Source: UBA2136 sp047635695
GTDB taxonomy: Bacteria; Pseudomonadota; Alphaproteobacteria; UBA2136
DNA length: 39,716 nucleotides
Direction of reading: 5' to 3'
Assembly: GCA_047635695.1 (NCBI GenBank)
Contig: JBLILN010000015.1
Span: forward strand, 1-39,716
A program made the translations under genes and the position numbers. This document shows, piece by piece, positions 7,603-15,751 of this stretch. The notes beneath the pieces were generated by a model. It did no database searches. It was given only the letters and a program-made list of their open reading frames with translations, and had not been told where the DNA came from. The first letter of the stretch is position 1, and every line of letters starts with the position of its first letter.

Positions 7603-8385
7603 TTGAATAGTCAAAATAAAGCAATGGGCCTTCTTTCGGTATTTGTGTTTACATTTGCCGCTTTTTTGCTATTGTTTGTGGGTTTTTCTGAGGCGCAAAG
7701 CCTTATGGGTGCTGGCCGTGCGCCGAAAATTAAAATTGGTGGTAAAGAGGTTTTAACAAACGCAGAAATAAAATATCATGCCTTTGATGATGAGCTGCCA
7801 GCAGAACTAAAGTCAAATCGTGCACGCCTCGCTATCGAAAACCGTCACCGTATTCAGGCCTGGAATCATAATGCCGTGCGCGGCCCTGAAGGTGCACCTG
7901 TCACTCTATTAGAAATAACAGATTTTAGCTGTCTTTATTGTCAAGACCTATCGAAAGCCGTTGATAAAGTTTATAACGATGCAGCTTATAAAAACAAAAT
8001 ACGCCATATTGTTATGCATGTGCCTGTTGATAAATATAATATGACAAATGCTGCCGCATTTTATAGCCGCTTAGCTTTTGATGCCGATCGTTTTTGGGAA
8101 TACCGCGAGAAGCTTTATGAAGCATCGTCCATATCAGATAATGTATTTATAGATAAATTATTATCCGTCGGTGTTGAAGAGAAAAACTTACGCCGTATGA
8201 CGCGTGAAAATGCCAGACGTTATTACCGAGAACTAGACGCGGATACGAAGGCTGCACGTAATATGAATGAAACTAAACCTCCTGTGCTTTATGTCAATGG
8301 TATTAAAATGGGTGGAGGTATTTCTCTGGATAATTTAAGTGATTTAATCGCTTATGAAATTAAGCTTTATGAAAAGAGACAATAA
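7603..8385 (+). CDS. Membrane-anchored DsbA-like thioredoxin-fold protein
   Basis: 260 residues. A hydrophobic anchor (about 9-28) is followed by a periplasmic domain. From residue 98 it matches the DsbA/thioredoxin_4 family: VTLLEITDFSC then C110-L-Y-C113, with cis-proline loop KPPVLYVNG (P227). The enzyme would oxidise or reshuffle thiols. The central dipeptide Leu-Tyr is unlike the Pro-His of E. coli DsbA. The start is taken as TTG (7603) because AAGGTGGAAG lies upstream. An in-frame ATG at 7624 lacks a ribosome binding site, but would only remove seven residues. It is followed after 5 nt by the 674-residue gene, so the pair probably works together. Confidence 0.85.
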   Translation: MNSQNKAMGLLSVFVFTFAAFLLLFVGFSEAQSLMGAGRAPKIKIGGKEVLTNAEIKYHAFDDELPAELKSNRARLAIENRHRIQAWNHNAVRGPEGAPVTLLEITDFSCLYCQDLSKAVDKVYNDAAYKNKIRHIVMHVPVDKYNMTNAAAFYSRLAFDADRFWEYREKLYEASSISDNVFIDKLLSVGVEEKNLRRMTRENARRYYRELDADTKAARNMNETKPPVLYVNGIKMGGGISLDNLSDLIAYEIKLYEKRQ

Positions 8386-8390
8386 TTTAA

Positions 8391-10415
8391 ATGGATAAGT
8401 TTAGGTCTAAAATTGAGCAAGTGAGAGCGGCTGTTATTGATATTAAAAACCAGCGCGAAGCGAGCGTTTACGATAAAGATACCTTACCTAAAATACCCCC
8501 TTTCCCAACCTATACCCTCACGCCAGAGGTTTCCGATATTTTTAAAGATGCAAGGGCGGTTACTTATAAAGAGTTAAATGTTTATAATCCTGTCGGTGGT
8601 GATGATCATGACGAGACGTTGCAACAACCTGATAATTCAACAACTGTAGATCATAGCTATATTGATTCGTTTAAAAACAATCTGATTTTCTTTTCATTGT
8701 ATGACTTTCCCGAGGCCTCTTTAGGGCATTACGATGTAATTAATATGACGGCACCTGAGCTAAACCTTTATAAAGTTGTCAGTGCAGAGTTAGGCTTTGC
8801 CTATGAAAATATGGCAAGACTTGGTTATAGTATTGCGACATTGCAAAAAATTAAAACGGCTGTGAGTTCTATTGGCTTAAAGCGCGTTAAAGACGCAATT
8901 ACAATGCTTAAAAATGCGAAAGAAAGTGATCCTAATAACAGGTCTATTGCCTTTATATTAAGTCAGATTTTGTATTTTAGAGTCCAAAATGGTTCGAGTG
9001 AGTCGTTACCTGAAGCACGCTCTGAAGCGAAGAGATCTTGTTTGTATTCAGAAAATTGTGACGAACATCAGTTGAGGCAGTATCGTTATATCTATGTTTT
9101 GCAGGAATGTAATCACTCTCCTAAAAAAGCTGTAAATTTAATGCGCGAATTTTACCTCTTGAATCCTGAAAGTATGACAGAGGGTAACGGTATTGGCGCA
9201 CATGAAGGTGTTCATCTTAAGACGTGGATATTGTTATCAACGTTATCCCCTGAGCTGTTCACAAGCTTTGAAATAGATAGTTTATTTACCATTACAAGTA
9301 TGGCACCAGGTGGCGTATGTTTTTATTTAAATGTCATGCGTTCCACTGTTTTACAACGCCTTGGTAATGATAATGATGTTTCTATTCGAAAGTTAATGAA
9401 AATTGAAGAAATGCTTTATATGTCTCATGAGAATTACACGAGCATTATCTCAACGATAGAGCAAAACTACGATGGCGAAGGTAATTTAACGCCAGCGAGT
9501 AAATTTATATGGACGATAGAACAACGTTACACGTCACTCTTATTAAAGGCTGCCAACATACCTAAGTTTGATGAGATATACCTCTACACAAGTCTCGATG
9601 CAAAGCGTTGTAGTACAGAGGCTTACCCAAACAGAGCCATGGCGGCGCAGGGCCTTGCAAATGTCAACTATTGGCAGGTGTGGTCTATTGCAATTACATC
9701 AGCAGAAGGTAAGGGGTCGTCGCGTACATTACCTGTGAAGCGTATGGCATTACATACTGAAGTTTTTAGCAAATTTGACAGCATGCTGACAGACTTGGAA
9801 GTGCTCGAAAAGGAACTTATCCCTCAGGAAAAATGGGACATTATTAAAAAATACATGCCCAATTATGAATATGAAGTTTTTCCGCATGTTGCAGCAGGGG
9901 CGGATGCTTTTAAATCGCCAACAAATCCTTACTACCTAAACTTTTATAGAGCCTGGGTGAAAGATCGCCCCAAAGGGTTACTGCCATCGGGGATTATAAG
10001 AACCTATGCAGAAAGAGGTCATTTTATTGATGCAGAAGAGGTTGTCGCTGCATTTGAAGGTATTTCTCGCGTTATTGTTGATGAGGTTCATGGATTAAAG
10101 TCGCGTGCAAAAGAAGCCTTGGTGCTTTGTTTGAAGGATACGAAGAGCGATCAGTCTGAAAAGGCAAAGGATTTACTGCGTCAAAGTCATTTCAATGATT
10201 ATTGGTGGCTTTACATTATTGTTATTCCATTGGCGGCTCTATCATTTTACGTCATGTCCAGTTCAGACGATAGCGGCGGTAGCATGATAACACTGCTTGT
10301 TATTATATTATTTGCGGGGGGATTAGGTTTTGGCTTGTACAGCCTTGCCAAGAGTTCTGATGTTGATGAAGGGGATGACCCGACAAAAGATGTTGAAAAT
10401 GACAAGGGGCTTTAA
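8391..10415 (+). CDS. Large tail-anchored protein of unknown function
   Basis: 674 residues, no signal peptide. The first 600 residues are soluble and mainly helical, with helix-turn-helix spacing around 150-260 (KDAITMLKNAKESDPNNRSIAF) reminiscent of TPR-type solenoids. Two membrane segments follow near the C-terminus, about 606-624 (WWLYIIVIPLAALSFYV) and 633-653 (ITLLVIILFAGGLGFGLYSL), then an acidic tail rich in D and E. Both membrane segments at the end suggest a cytosolic body tethered to the inner membrane. I do not recognise a family. It starts 5 nt after the DsbA-like gene and ends at a strong terminator, so the two form a transcription unit. The ribosome binding site is weak, consistent with translational coupling. 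Confidence 0.8.
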   Translation: MDKFRSKIEQVRAAVIDIKNQREASVYDKDTLPKIPPFPTYTLTPEVSDIFKDARAVTYKELNVYNPVGGDDHDETLQQPDNSTTVDHSYIDSFKNNLIFFSLYDFPEASLGHYDVINMTAPELNLYKVVSAELGFAYENMARLGYSIATLQKIKTAVSSIGLKRVKDAITMLKNAKESDPNNRSIAFILSQILYFRVQNGSSESLPEARSEAKRSCLYSENCDEHQLRQYRYIYVLQECNHSPKKAVNLMREFYLLNPESMTEGNGIGAHEGVHLKTWILLSTLSPELFTSFEIDSLFTITSMAPGGVCFYLNVMRSTVLQRLGNDNDVSIRKLMKIEEMLYMSHENYTSIISTIEQNYDGEGNLTPASKFIWTIEQRYTSLLLKAANIPKFDEIYLYTSLDAKRCSTEAYPNRAMAAQGLANVNYWQVWSIAITSAEGKGSSRTLPVKRMALHTEVFSKFDSMLTDLEVLEKELIPQEKWDIIKKYMPNYEYEVFPHVAAGADAFKSPTNPYYLNFYRAWVKDRPKGLLPSGIIRTYAERGHFIDAEEVVAAFEGISRVIVDEVHGLKSRAKEALVLCLKDTKSDQSEKAKDLLRQSHFNDYWWLYIIVIPLAALSFYVMSSSDDSGGSMITLLVIILFAGGLGFGLYSLAKSSDVDEGDDPTKDVENDKGL

Positions 10416-10450
10416 TTGTTTATACAAAAATGAGACTTCAACAGAAAATT

Positions 10451-10478
10451 AAACGTGCTATTTAGCGCGTTTTTTTTT
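10451..10478 (+). terminator. Terminator of the DsbA-like/674-residue operon
   Basis: AAACGTGCT (10451-10459), loop ATTT, AGCGCGTTT (10464-10472), followed by a T-run; one T-G pair in the stem. Confidence 0.85.
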
Positions 10479-10493
10479 AAGTTATTATACTTT

Positions 10494-11111
10494 TTATACC
10501 AGTCCGCGTTCGTGGGCGTAAATGGCTGCTTGTGTGCGGTTGTTCATGTCCAATTTCTTCAAAATAGCTTTGATGTGAACTTTAATCGTACCTTCCGTCA
10601 CACCTAAATTGCGGGCAATGCCTTTGTTTGACTCACCATGTGCAATATGACGCAAAATTTCTTCTTCTCTTGGTGTGAGGCCCATTTCTTGTGTTTGGTG
10701 ACGGCTGTTCATACCACGCATCAGTGCTTCAGAAGGGAAAACAGATTCACCTGCCATCACAAGGCTTAGTGCATGGTTAAGGGCATCGCTATTAGATGTT
10801 TTTAATAGATAGCCTTTTATAGAGAGGTCAACGGCTCTCATAAGCTCAGCCTCTGTGAGATCCACGCTGAGCATAACAATTTTAGCGTCAGGGTGTTTTT
10901 CCAAAATGGCTTTAGACGCGTCAAGTCCTGACATTTCAGGCATTTGCATATCCATTAAAACAATTTCGGGTGAAAGTTCGTCGTATTGTGTGATGGCCTC
11001 TTTACCGTCAGAGGCTTCGCCTATAACGCTAAACTGCTCTTTATCGAGTAAGGAAACTATACCTTCTCTAATGAGTACGTGGTCGTCGACTACCAATATA
11101 TTATGCGTCAT
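10494..11111 (-). CDS. NarL/FixJ-family response regulator
   Basis: Receiver domain followed by a LuxR-type DNA-binding domain. With the chosen start the protein has 205 residues. The receiver shows ILVVDDH, phospho-acceptor D54 in IVLMDMQMPEMSG, and K104 in GYLLKTS. The C-terminal domain reads LTPREEEILRHIAHG, then NKGIARNLGVTEGTIKVHIK, a complete LuxR helix-turn-helix. The start at 11111 (MTHNIL) is preferred over 11147 because GAGGGAAAA directly precedes it and it begins exactly at the receiver fold. No cognate histidine kinase is adjacent, so it is an orphan regulator in this window and its targets are unknown. Confidence 0.92.
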   Translation of the reverse strand: MTHNILVVDDHVLIREGIVSLLDKEQFSVIGEASDGKEAITQYDELSPEIVLMDMQMPEMSGLDASKAILEKHPDAKIVMLSVDLTEAELMRAVDLSIKGYLLKTSNSDALNHALSLVMAGESVFPSEALMRGMNSRHQTQEMGLTPREEEILRHIAHGESNKGIARNLGVTEGTIKVHIKAILKKLDMNNRTQAAIYAHERGLV

Positions 11112-11336
11112 TTTTCCCTCGAGGATTGTTTGTTTGTATGAATGCAACTTTATTTATGACAGGTTTTGAATATAAAATCTATAAAAAGGGCAATAAATCA
11201 CAATTAAATTTTTATTAAAATATCACATAAATATGCTATTTTAACGAAAGTTACTGATTTTACTTAATATTGGTTATTTTATAGCTGAATTTGTATCATA
11301 ATTCAATGTTAGACAAACTTTTTCTTGATCTAGTTA

Positions 11337-11365
11337 TTGACAAGATGTGCAAACTCACGTATATA
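11337..11365 (+). promoter_or_regulatory. Strong sigma-70 promoter of rpmG
   Basis: Perfect -35 TTGACA (11337-11342), 17-nt spacer, -10 TATATA (11360-11365). It lies 67 nt before the rpmG start codon and fits a highly expressed ribosomal protein gene. Confidence 0.75.
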
Positions 11366-11431
11366 ACTGTTCGGTCAGCTCTTTTTATGAGGGCAAGTAA
11401 TTTATTAAACATTGAGAAAAAGGACAGGAAA

Positions 11432-11626
11432 ATGGCGAATCGTAACAGCATCTACATCAAGCTAGAATCCACAGCCATTAACCCTAAAACGGGTCGTAAA
11501 ACAGGTTACTATTACGTAACAATGAAGAACCCTAAAAGTGTTAATACTACAGAGAAAATGCTTTTTAATAAGTATGACCCTGTTGTGCGCAAGCATGTTG
11601 AATTCAAAGAAGTTAAATTAAAGTAA
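11432..11626 (+). CDS. rpmG: Ribosomal protein L33 (bL33)
   Basis: 64 residues with the L33 signature: YYYVTMKNPKS, NTTEKMLFNKYDPVVRKHVEFKE. The start MANRNS at 11432 is fixed by AGGACAGGAAA just upstream; the frame can be read further 5' but without a ribosome binding site. It lacks the CxxC pairs of the zinc-binding L33 form, as in most alphaproteobacteria. A short insert (AINPKTGRKTG) makes it slightly longer than the usual 55 residues. It is a component of the 50S subunit near the E site. A strong promoter precedes it and a hairpin follows. Confidence 0.95.
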   Translation: MANRNSIYIKLESTAINPKTGRKTGYYYVTMKNPKSVNTTEKMLFNKYDPVVRKHVEFKEVKLK

Positions 11627-11661
11627 TTTTAGTTTAATATTTACCACGGTTAATGTGGTGA

Positions 11662-11690
11662 AAAGCAGATGCCGTAGGCGTCTGCTTTCG
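11662..11690 (+). terminator. Terminator of rpmG
   Basis: AAAGCAGATGCC (11662-11673), loop GTA, GGCGTCTGCTTT (11677-11688): a 12-bp stem with one T-G pair. The T-run is only three long after the stem-closing pairs. Confidence 0.65.
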
Positions 11691-11718
11691 CATGTTTAAT
11701 GCATAGACAAATAGTTTT

Positions 11719-12579
11719 TTATCTTACAAAATAAAAGACAATGCCTTTAATGTCTCTTATGTTAAAGCCTTGCTTTATAAAGTTGTTTATAATGTCGGCC
11801 GTCGCCTTCTCACCAATAATTGGTGTGTTTATTGTTATGATAATCTTATTGATGGGTGTCAGGTCTACCTTTTGAAATGCCAATCTCTGCACCAACAGCA
11901 TCGACAATTATGGCTGTTGGCATTTTTTCGTCAATGAGTGTCTGTAACGGAATACTGGCTATTTTAATGGTTTTGATTCTTTTTTCTATGTTTATTTGAT
12001 GTTTGAAGAGCGATGAATATGCGTCGTGCATAATGTGGAAATCTGTTTCACTGGCACAATTCTCAGGCGTTATGCAGGCTGCAATAGTATGTGCCTGAAT
12101 ATGGTTAAGTTTAGCATTGCCTAGAATAAGGCGTGTAGTTCTTTGTTGGGTTCAACAGCAGTGATGGCATTTTCAGATTTGATAGCTGCAAGGGTTGTTG
12201 TGAGTCCGAGACCAGCACCAATATCAAGAACGCTGTCACTCGGTGCAATGTAACTATGAATCATATCGAGGCTTTGTTGTATATAGTCGCCACAGCTAAT
12301 CAGGTAGCCTAGTCGTGCGCCAACCATTTTATTGAGTATAATTTGCATAGGGCAGAGCGGATGTTGAATAATAATGTCATTTTTTGATTGATTCAGTATC
12401 GTTGCAAACCCTTGAATCAATATCTCTTCATCTATCAATGGCTCTGGTGGAGAATTTAACCCTTTGTGATTACGAGAGAGTTCTTGTCTATTAATGCGAT
12501 CATTGAATACTTTAGTGCTTAGATGTGTATCGCCATCAATGAGTTGTGGTTTTAATCGTTTTATATTTTTTGCATTCAC
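11719..12579 (-). pseudogene. FkbM-family SAM methyltransferase broken by two frameshifts
   Basis: Three overlapping frames join into one protein of about 285 residues. The first part (GTG at 12579, GGGAAA upstream) has the SAM-binding motif I SVLDIGAGLGLTTTLA and acidic motif ITAVEPNKELH, then ends in TAG at 12121-12123. A one-base deletion near 12130 leads to the frame LILGNAKLNHIQAH, which continues to PLQTLIDEKMPTAIIVDAVGAEIGIS, matching the IDVEGAE block of FkbM enzymes. An extra A in AAAA (about 11870-11873) then shifts to KVDLTPINKIIITINTP through to FYFVR and stop. Two separate single-base indels argue for decay, unless they are sequencing errors. The parent enzyme would have O-methylated a sugar or small molecule. 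Confidence 0.75.
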
Positions 12580-12602
12580 AAGTGAGTTTCCCTGATATTG
12601 TC

Positions 12603-12650
12603 GTTACATTACATATTGTATTGTATACAAACAATATTTTGTTACATTAC
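12603..12650. promoter_or_regulatory. Operator-like palindrome between direct repeats
   Basis: A near-perfect palindrome centred on TTGTATACAA (12621-12630) extends to 12-bp arms over 12613-12637, with one extra A in the left arm. It is bracketed by two copies of GTTACATTAC (12603-12612, 12641-12650). It lies just upstream of the broken methyltransferase gene. It could bind a dimeric repressor; no known consensus is assigned. Confidence 0.4.
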
Positions 12651-12687
12651 TGACAGTGAGGATAAATTATAGTTTATAAGGGAAATG

Positions 12688-12717
12688 TGCCAAGGCTTGA
12701 TACTTCAAGCCTTGGCA
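12688..12717. terminator. Strong hairpin after exonuclease III gene, without T-run
   Basis: TGCCAAGGCTTGA (12688-12700), loop TACT, TCAAGCCTTGGCA (12705-12717): 13 perfect base pairs 14 nt beyond the xth stop codon. There is no U-tract on either strand, so it may be a 3' stabiliser or an atypical terminator. Confidence 0.5.
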
Positions 12718-12730
12718 AGTTGCAGATGTA

Positions 12731-13501
12731 TTAAACTTTAAACACGGTAAAGACGGGAACATGGTCAGAAGGGCGCTCTAAGGCGCGTGGGCTTTCTTCT
12801 ACACCTACCTCTACTGCTTTGGCTGTTAACGCCTTGCTTGTGAGTACATGGTCAATACGCATGCCGCGGTTGCGTTTGTATGAGTTCATGCGGTAATCCC
12901 ACCAGCTAAACTGTTCAGTTTCTGGGTTAAAGATGCGGTAACTGTCATCAAAGCCCCAGTCCATCAGTTTTTCAAGCCATGTCACTTCTTCAGGCAAGTA
13001 GCCACATTTTTTTGAACACTTTTCGGCGTCGTGTACGTCAATATCGGCAGGGGCAATGTTAAAGTCACCACAAATAAGAACGTCATCTTCAGGCGTGTAC
13101 TTTTCTTCTACCCAGCTACGCAAGCGCTTGTAGAATTCGCCCTTCATCTCGTATTTAGGGCTATCGGGGTTGTCGCCTTGAGGTATGTAAACGTTGATAA
13201 TACGCACACCATTAAGCGTGCATGAAATAACGCGTTTTTGGTCATTCATGTCACCTTCGGGGAAGCCACGCTCGATATCTTCAAGCTTATGTGGTGAAAT
13301 AAGTGCAACGCCATTGTATGCTGGTTGACCATGGGTATAGACGTTTAAACCCATTTTTTCAAATACCTCATGTGGGAATTGATCATCTCGTACTTTTGTT
13401 TCTTGTAGGCAGAGAACATCTGGATTGTGTTCTTTTATCCAGTTTTCAACATGTTCTAACCTTGCTCTAATGGAGTTTAAATTCCAGCTTACGACTTTCA
13501 T
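12731..13501 (-). CDS. xth: Exodeoxyribonuclease III (AP endonuclease)
   Basis: 256 residues, full length for ExoIII/XthA. The endonuclease-exonuclease-phosphatase fold is evident from VVSWNLNSIRARL (N7), VLCLQETKV (E34), NVYIPQGD, ICGDFNIAPADIDVHD (catalytic D and N), GMRIDHVLTS, and the final SDHVPVF (catalytic D-H). It cuts DNA 5' to abasic sites and degrades 3' ends in base excision repair. The start ATG at 13501 has AAGGA 9 nt upstream. It is divergent from bolA, with only 57 bases between the two starts, so their promoters must overlap. Confidence 0.96.
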   Translation of the reverse strand: MKVVSWNLNSIRARLEHVENWIKEHNPDVLCLQETKVRDDQFPHEVFEKMGLNVYTHGQPAYNGVALISPHKLEDIERGFPEGDMNDQKRVISCTLNGVRIINVYIPQGDNPDSPKYEMKGEFYKRLRSWVEEKYTPEDDVLICGDFNIAPADIDVHDAEKCSKKCGYLPEEVTWLEKLMDWGFDDSYRIFNPETEQFSWWDYRMNSYKRNRGMRIDHVLTSKALTAKAVEVGVEESPRALERPSDHVPVFTVFKV

Positions 13502-13558
13502 GCATTATTCCTTGGTCTTTAATTGAGTGTTTTAAATATATTTGATAGACTTTATACT

Positions 13559-13849
13559 ATGAATCATAAAAATCTCGAAGATAAATTACAAAATGCTTTA
13601 AATCCAAGTTGGATAGAAGTCATTGATGAATCCAGTTTACATGCGGGTCACGCAGGTGTGCAGGAGCGTGGCGGTAGTCATTTTAACGTCGTTATTGTTT
13701 CAGAACAATTTCAATGTAAAAACAAAGTTGCCAGGCAACGCATGGTTTTTAATGCTTTGAAAGATGAAATGAAGAATGAAAATAGGGATGGTTTACACGC
13801 ATTACGCATGCAAACATGGACCGCTGAAGAATGGAAACAGAACAAATGA
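13559..13849 (+). CDS. bolA: BolA-family protein
   Basis: 96 residues from ATG at 13559. The class-II KH-like BolA fold is shown by LEDKLQNALNPSWIEVIDESSLHAGH, SHFNVVIVSEQF and NKVARQRMVFNALKDEM, with the HALRMQTWTAEEW ending typical of BolA. BolA proteins bind monothiol glutaredoxins through a [2Fe-2S] cluster and affect cell shape and stress regulation. The His-x-x-His motif (HAGHAG) that holds the cluster is present. The frame opens at a TTG (13523) but the ATG matches the family start. The stop overlaps the next gene as ATGA, implying translational coupling with the sigma-54 regulator. Confidence 0.9.
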   Translation: MNHKNLEDKLQNALNPSWIEVIDESSLHAGHAGVQERGGSHFNVVIVSEQFQCKNKVARQRMVFNALKDEMKNENRDGLHALRMQTWTAEEWKQNK

Positions 13850-15195
13850 AAGAAAAGCTAGATATTTTCATTATTGATGATGATGCGCATTTGGCTGAAA
13901 TGTTACAGCTTAATTTTGACGATATTGGCTATTCTTGCCAGTCTGCACAAACAGGTAAATCCGCGAAGGAAAAACTTCAAGTTTTGCAGCCTAAATTAAT
14001 TTTGCTCGATCAACACTTACCAGACACGCTTGGTATTAAGCTCTTGGCCGAGCTAAAAGACATGCTTCCCAATGTGCCTGTCTTAATGATTACGGGTAAA
14101 CATGACATGCAATTGGCTATTCAGGCTATTAAAGGTGGCGCTATGGATTATATCCATAAGCCTATCGATATTAATGAATTGAATACGGCCGCTGAAAAAG
14201 CACTTAAACCAAAAGCGAAGAAAAAAGATTTAGATATTGAAGTGGCAAGCGAAGAGATCAGTCAAGAGCCTGTCATTATTGGCAGTAGTCGTAAAATGAT
14301 AGAGGTCGTTAAAACCATTGCCCTCGCTTCACAAAATGACGCTATTGTATTGATCCAAGGTGAAACGGGTACGGGTAAAGAACTGGTCGCCAAGTCGGTG
14401 CATTACCATAGCAATAAAGAAGGGCCGTTTTTGGCGGTTAACTGTAGTGCTATTGTTGAAAATTTACTGGAAAGTGAGATGTTTGGCCACGATAAAGGTG
14501 CCTTTACAGGCGCAGTTGAACGTAAGGACGGTAAATTTACCTTGGCAAATAATGGAACCCTTTTCTTAGATGAAATTGGTGAGTTATCACCAAAGTTACA
14601 GGCAAAATTGCTACGTGTACTACAAGAAGGTACTTTTGAACGCGTGGGTGGCTCTGAAACTCTAAAAACAAATGCCCATATTGTGGCAGCAACGCACAGA
14701 AATCTGAATCAAATGATTGAAGCGGGTATGTTTAGGGAAGATCTTATGTACCGCCTCAAAATTTTAACAATTGCTGTGCCACCACTAAGGGAGCGCCTTG
14801 AAGATATTAAATTACTGATTCCTTATTTACTGAGTAGTATTAATAAAAAACTTGGTAAAAATATTAAAGGTATGACAGACGATGCTTATTTCAAACTTGA
14901 AATGCATAACTGGCCTGGTAATGTACGCGAGTTAGAAAATACCCTAACAAGAGCCTGTGCTCTAAATAGGACCGAAGTAATCACCGCAGACCAAATTGTT
15001 ATTGATAAAAAAAATGATATTACAGCCGATGCTATAGGTCAGACAGTCTTAATGAGCCTTGAAGATGCAGAGCATAAGCATGTTTTAAAAGCCTTAGAGG
15101 TAACACACGGTCATAAGGGCAAGGCTTGCGATATTTTGGGTATTTCACGTCCTGCCTTAGATAGAAAAATTAAGAAGTTTTCTATTAAGCTATAG
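13846..15195 (+). CDS. NtrC-family sigma-54-dependent response regulator
   Basis: 449 residues from ATG 13846, whose ATGA overlaps the bolA stop and which has GGAA 9 nt upstream; an in-frame ATG at 13831 is the alternative. Receiver domain: FIIDDD, D55 in ILLDQHLPD, T83 in MITGK, K105 in IHKPID. AAA+ domain: Walker A GETGTGKE (172-179), sigma-54 contact loop GAFTGA (218-223), Walker B TLFLDEIGEL (about 238-247), arginine finger REDLMYRL. C-terminal Fis-type helix-turn-helix: HKGKACDILGISRPALDRKIKKF. It activates sigma-54 promoters when phosphorylated. It has no adjacent kinase, but an HPt gene lies convergent immediately downstream. Confidence 0.93.
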   Translation: MKEKLDIFIIDDDAHLAEMLQLNFDDIGYSCQSAQTGKSAKEKLQVLQPKLILLDQHLPDTLGIKLLAELKDMLPNVPVLMITGKHDMQLAIQAIKGGAMDYIHKPIDINELNTAAEKALKPKAKKKDLDIEVASEEISQEPVIIGSSRKMIEVVKTIALASQNDAIVLIQGETGTGKELVAKSVHYHSNKEGPFLAVNCSAIVENLLESEMFGHDKGAFTGAVERKDGKFTLANNGTLFLDEIGELSPKLQAKLLRVLQEGTFERVGGSETLKTNAHIVAATHRNLNQMIEAGMFREDLMYRLKILTIAVPPLRERLEDIKLLIPYLLSSINKKLGKNIKGMTDDAYFKLEMHNWPGNVRELENTLTRACALNRTEVITADQIVIDKKNDITADAIGQTVLMSLEDAEHKHVLKALEVTHGHKGKACDILGISRPALDRKIKKFSIKL

Positions 15196-15534
15196 GTATT
15201 CGGGAAAGTTGTTCTTTAAAGTGGTTTGAATTTCTTCAAATAAAATAGGAACCTGTTGCGCTTTTTCAGGAATGTTATCCATACTGCCGCAGGCCGCTAA
15301 CAATTCAATTTTTTTCGTAACTTCTTGAATGTCCTCAAACCCTAAAGTAGCAGATGAGCCTTTAATGCGGTGTGCCCAGAAAGCGGTTTCCTTAACGTCT
15401 GCGTTTGCAACGGCAGTCGAAAGTTCACCGATAGCTTCGTTGGTAGACTTGAGGTATATGCTTATAAGTAGGCGGGTATCTTCAAGGCCGAGGGCATCAA
15501 GAAGGGCTGTTATTGTGACTTTGTTTAGTACCAT
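15190..15534 (-). CDS. HPt (histidine phosphotransfer) domain protein
   Basis: 114 residues forming a single four-helix HPt domain. The phospho-accepting histidine is H55 in FWAHRIKGSSATLGF, exactly the HPt motif HxxKGSSxxLG. Such proteins shuttle phosphate between a hybrid kinase and a response regulator. It is convergent with the sigma-54 regulator gene and shares its last six bases, the palindrome CTATAG, which ends both genes as Leu-stop. It plausibly belongs to the same phosphorelay (inference from position). The ribosome binding site is poor (GAAGAAAA, distant). Confidence 0.88.
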   Translation of the reverse strand: MVLNKVTITALLDALGLEDTRLLISIYLKSTNEAIGELSTAVANADVKETAFWAHRIKGSSATLGFEDIQEVTKKIELLAACGSMDNIPEKAQQVPILFEEIQTTLKNNFPEYL

Positions 15535-15751
15535 TTTAAAATTTAATTTTCTTCAATAATTTATGTCTATTGTAAAGTAAAATAACCTTTGATGCACAGT
15601 AAAAAATGTAATTTATTCTTTAACGGTCTGTCCTTTTTTTTTGTTATATAGTATACTTACGACAATATATTGAATTACTTAATCTTTTTTTTACACACCC
15701 TACATCTAAAACGTCTTGACTGACGTCTATCCTAAAAAGGAGGTCACTATT

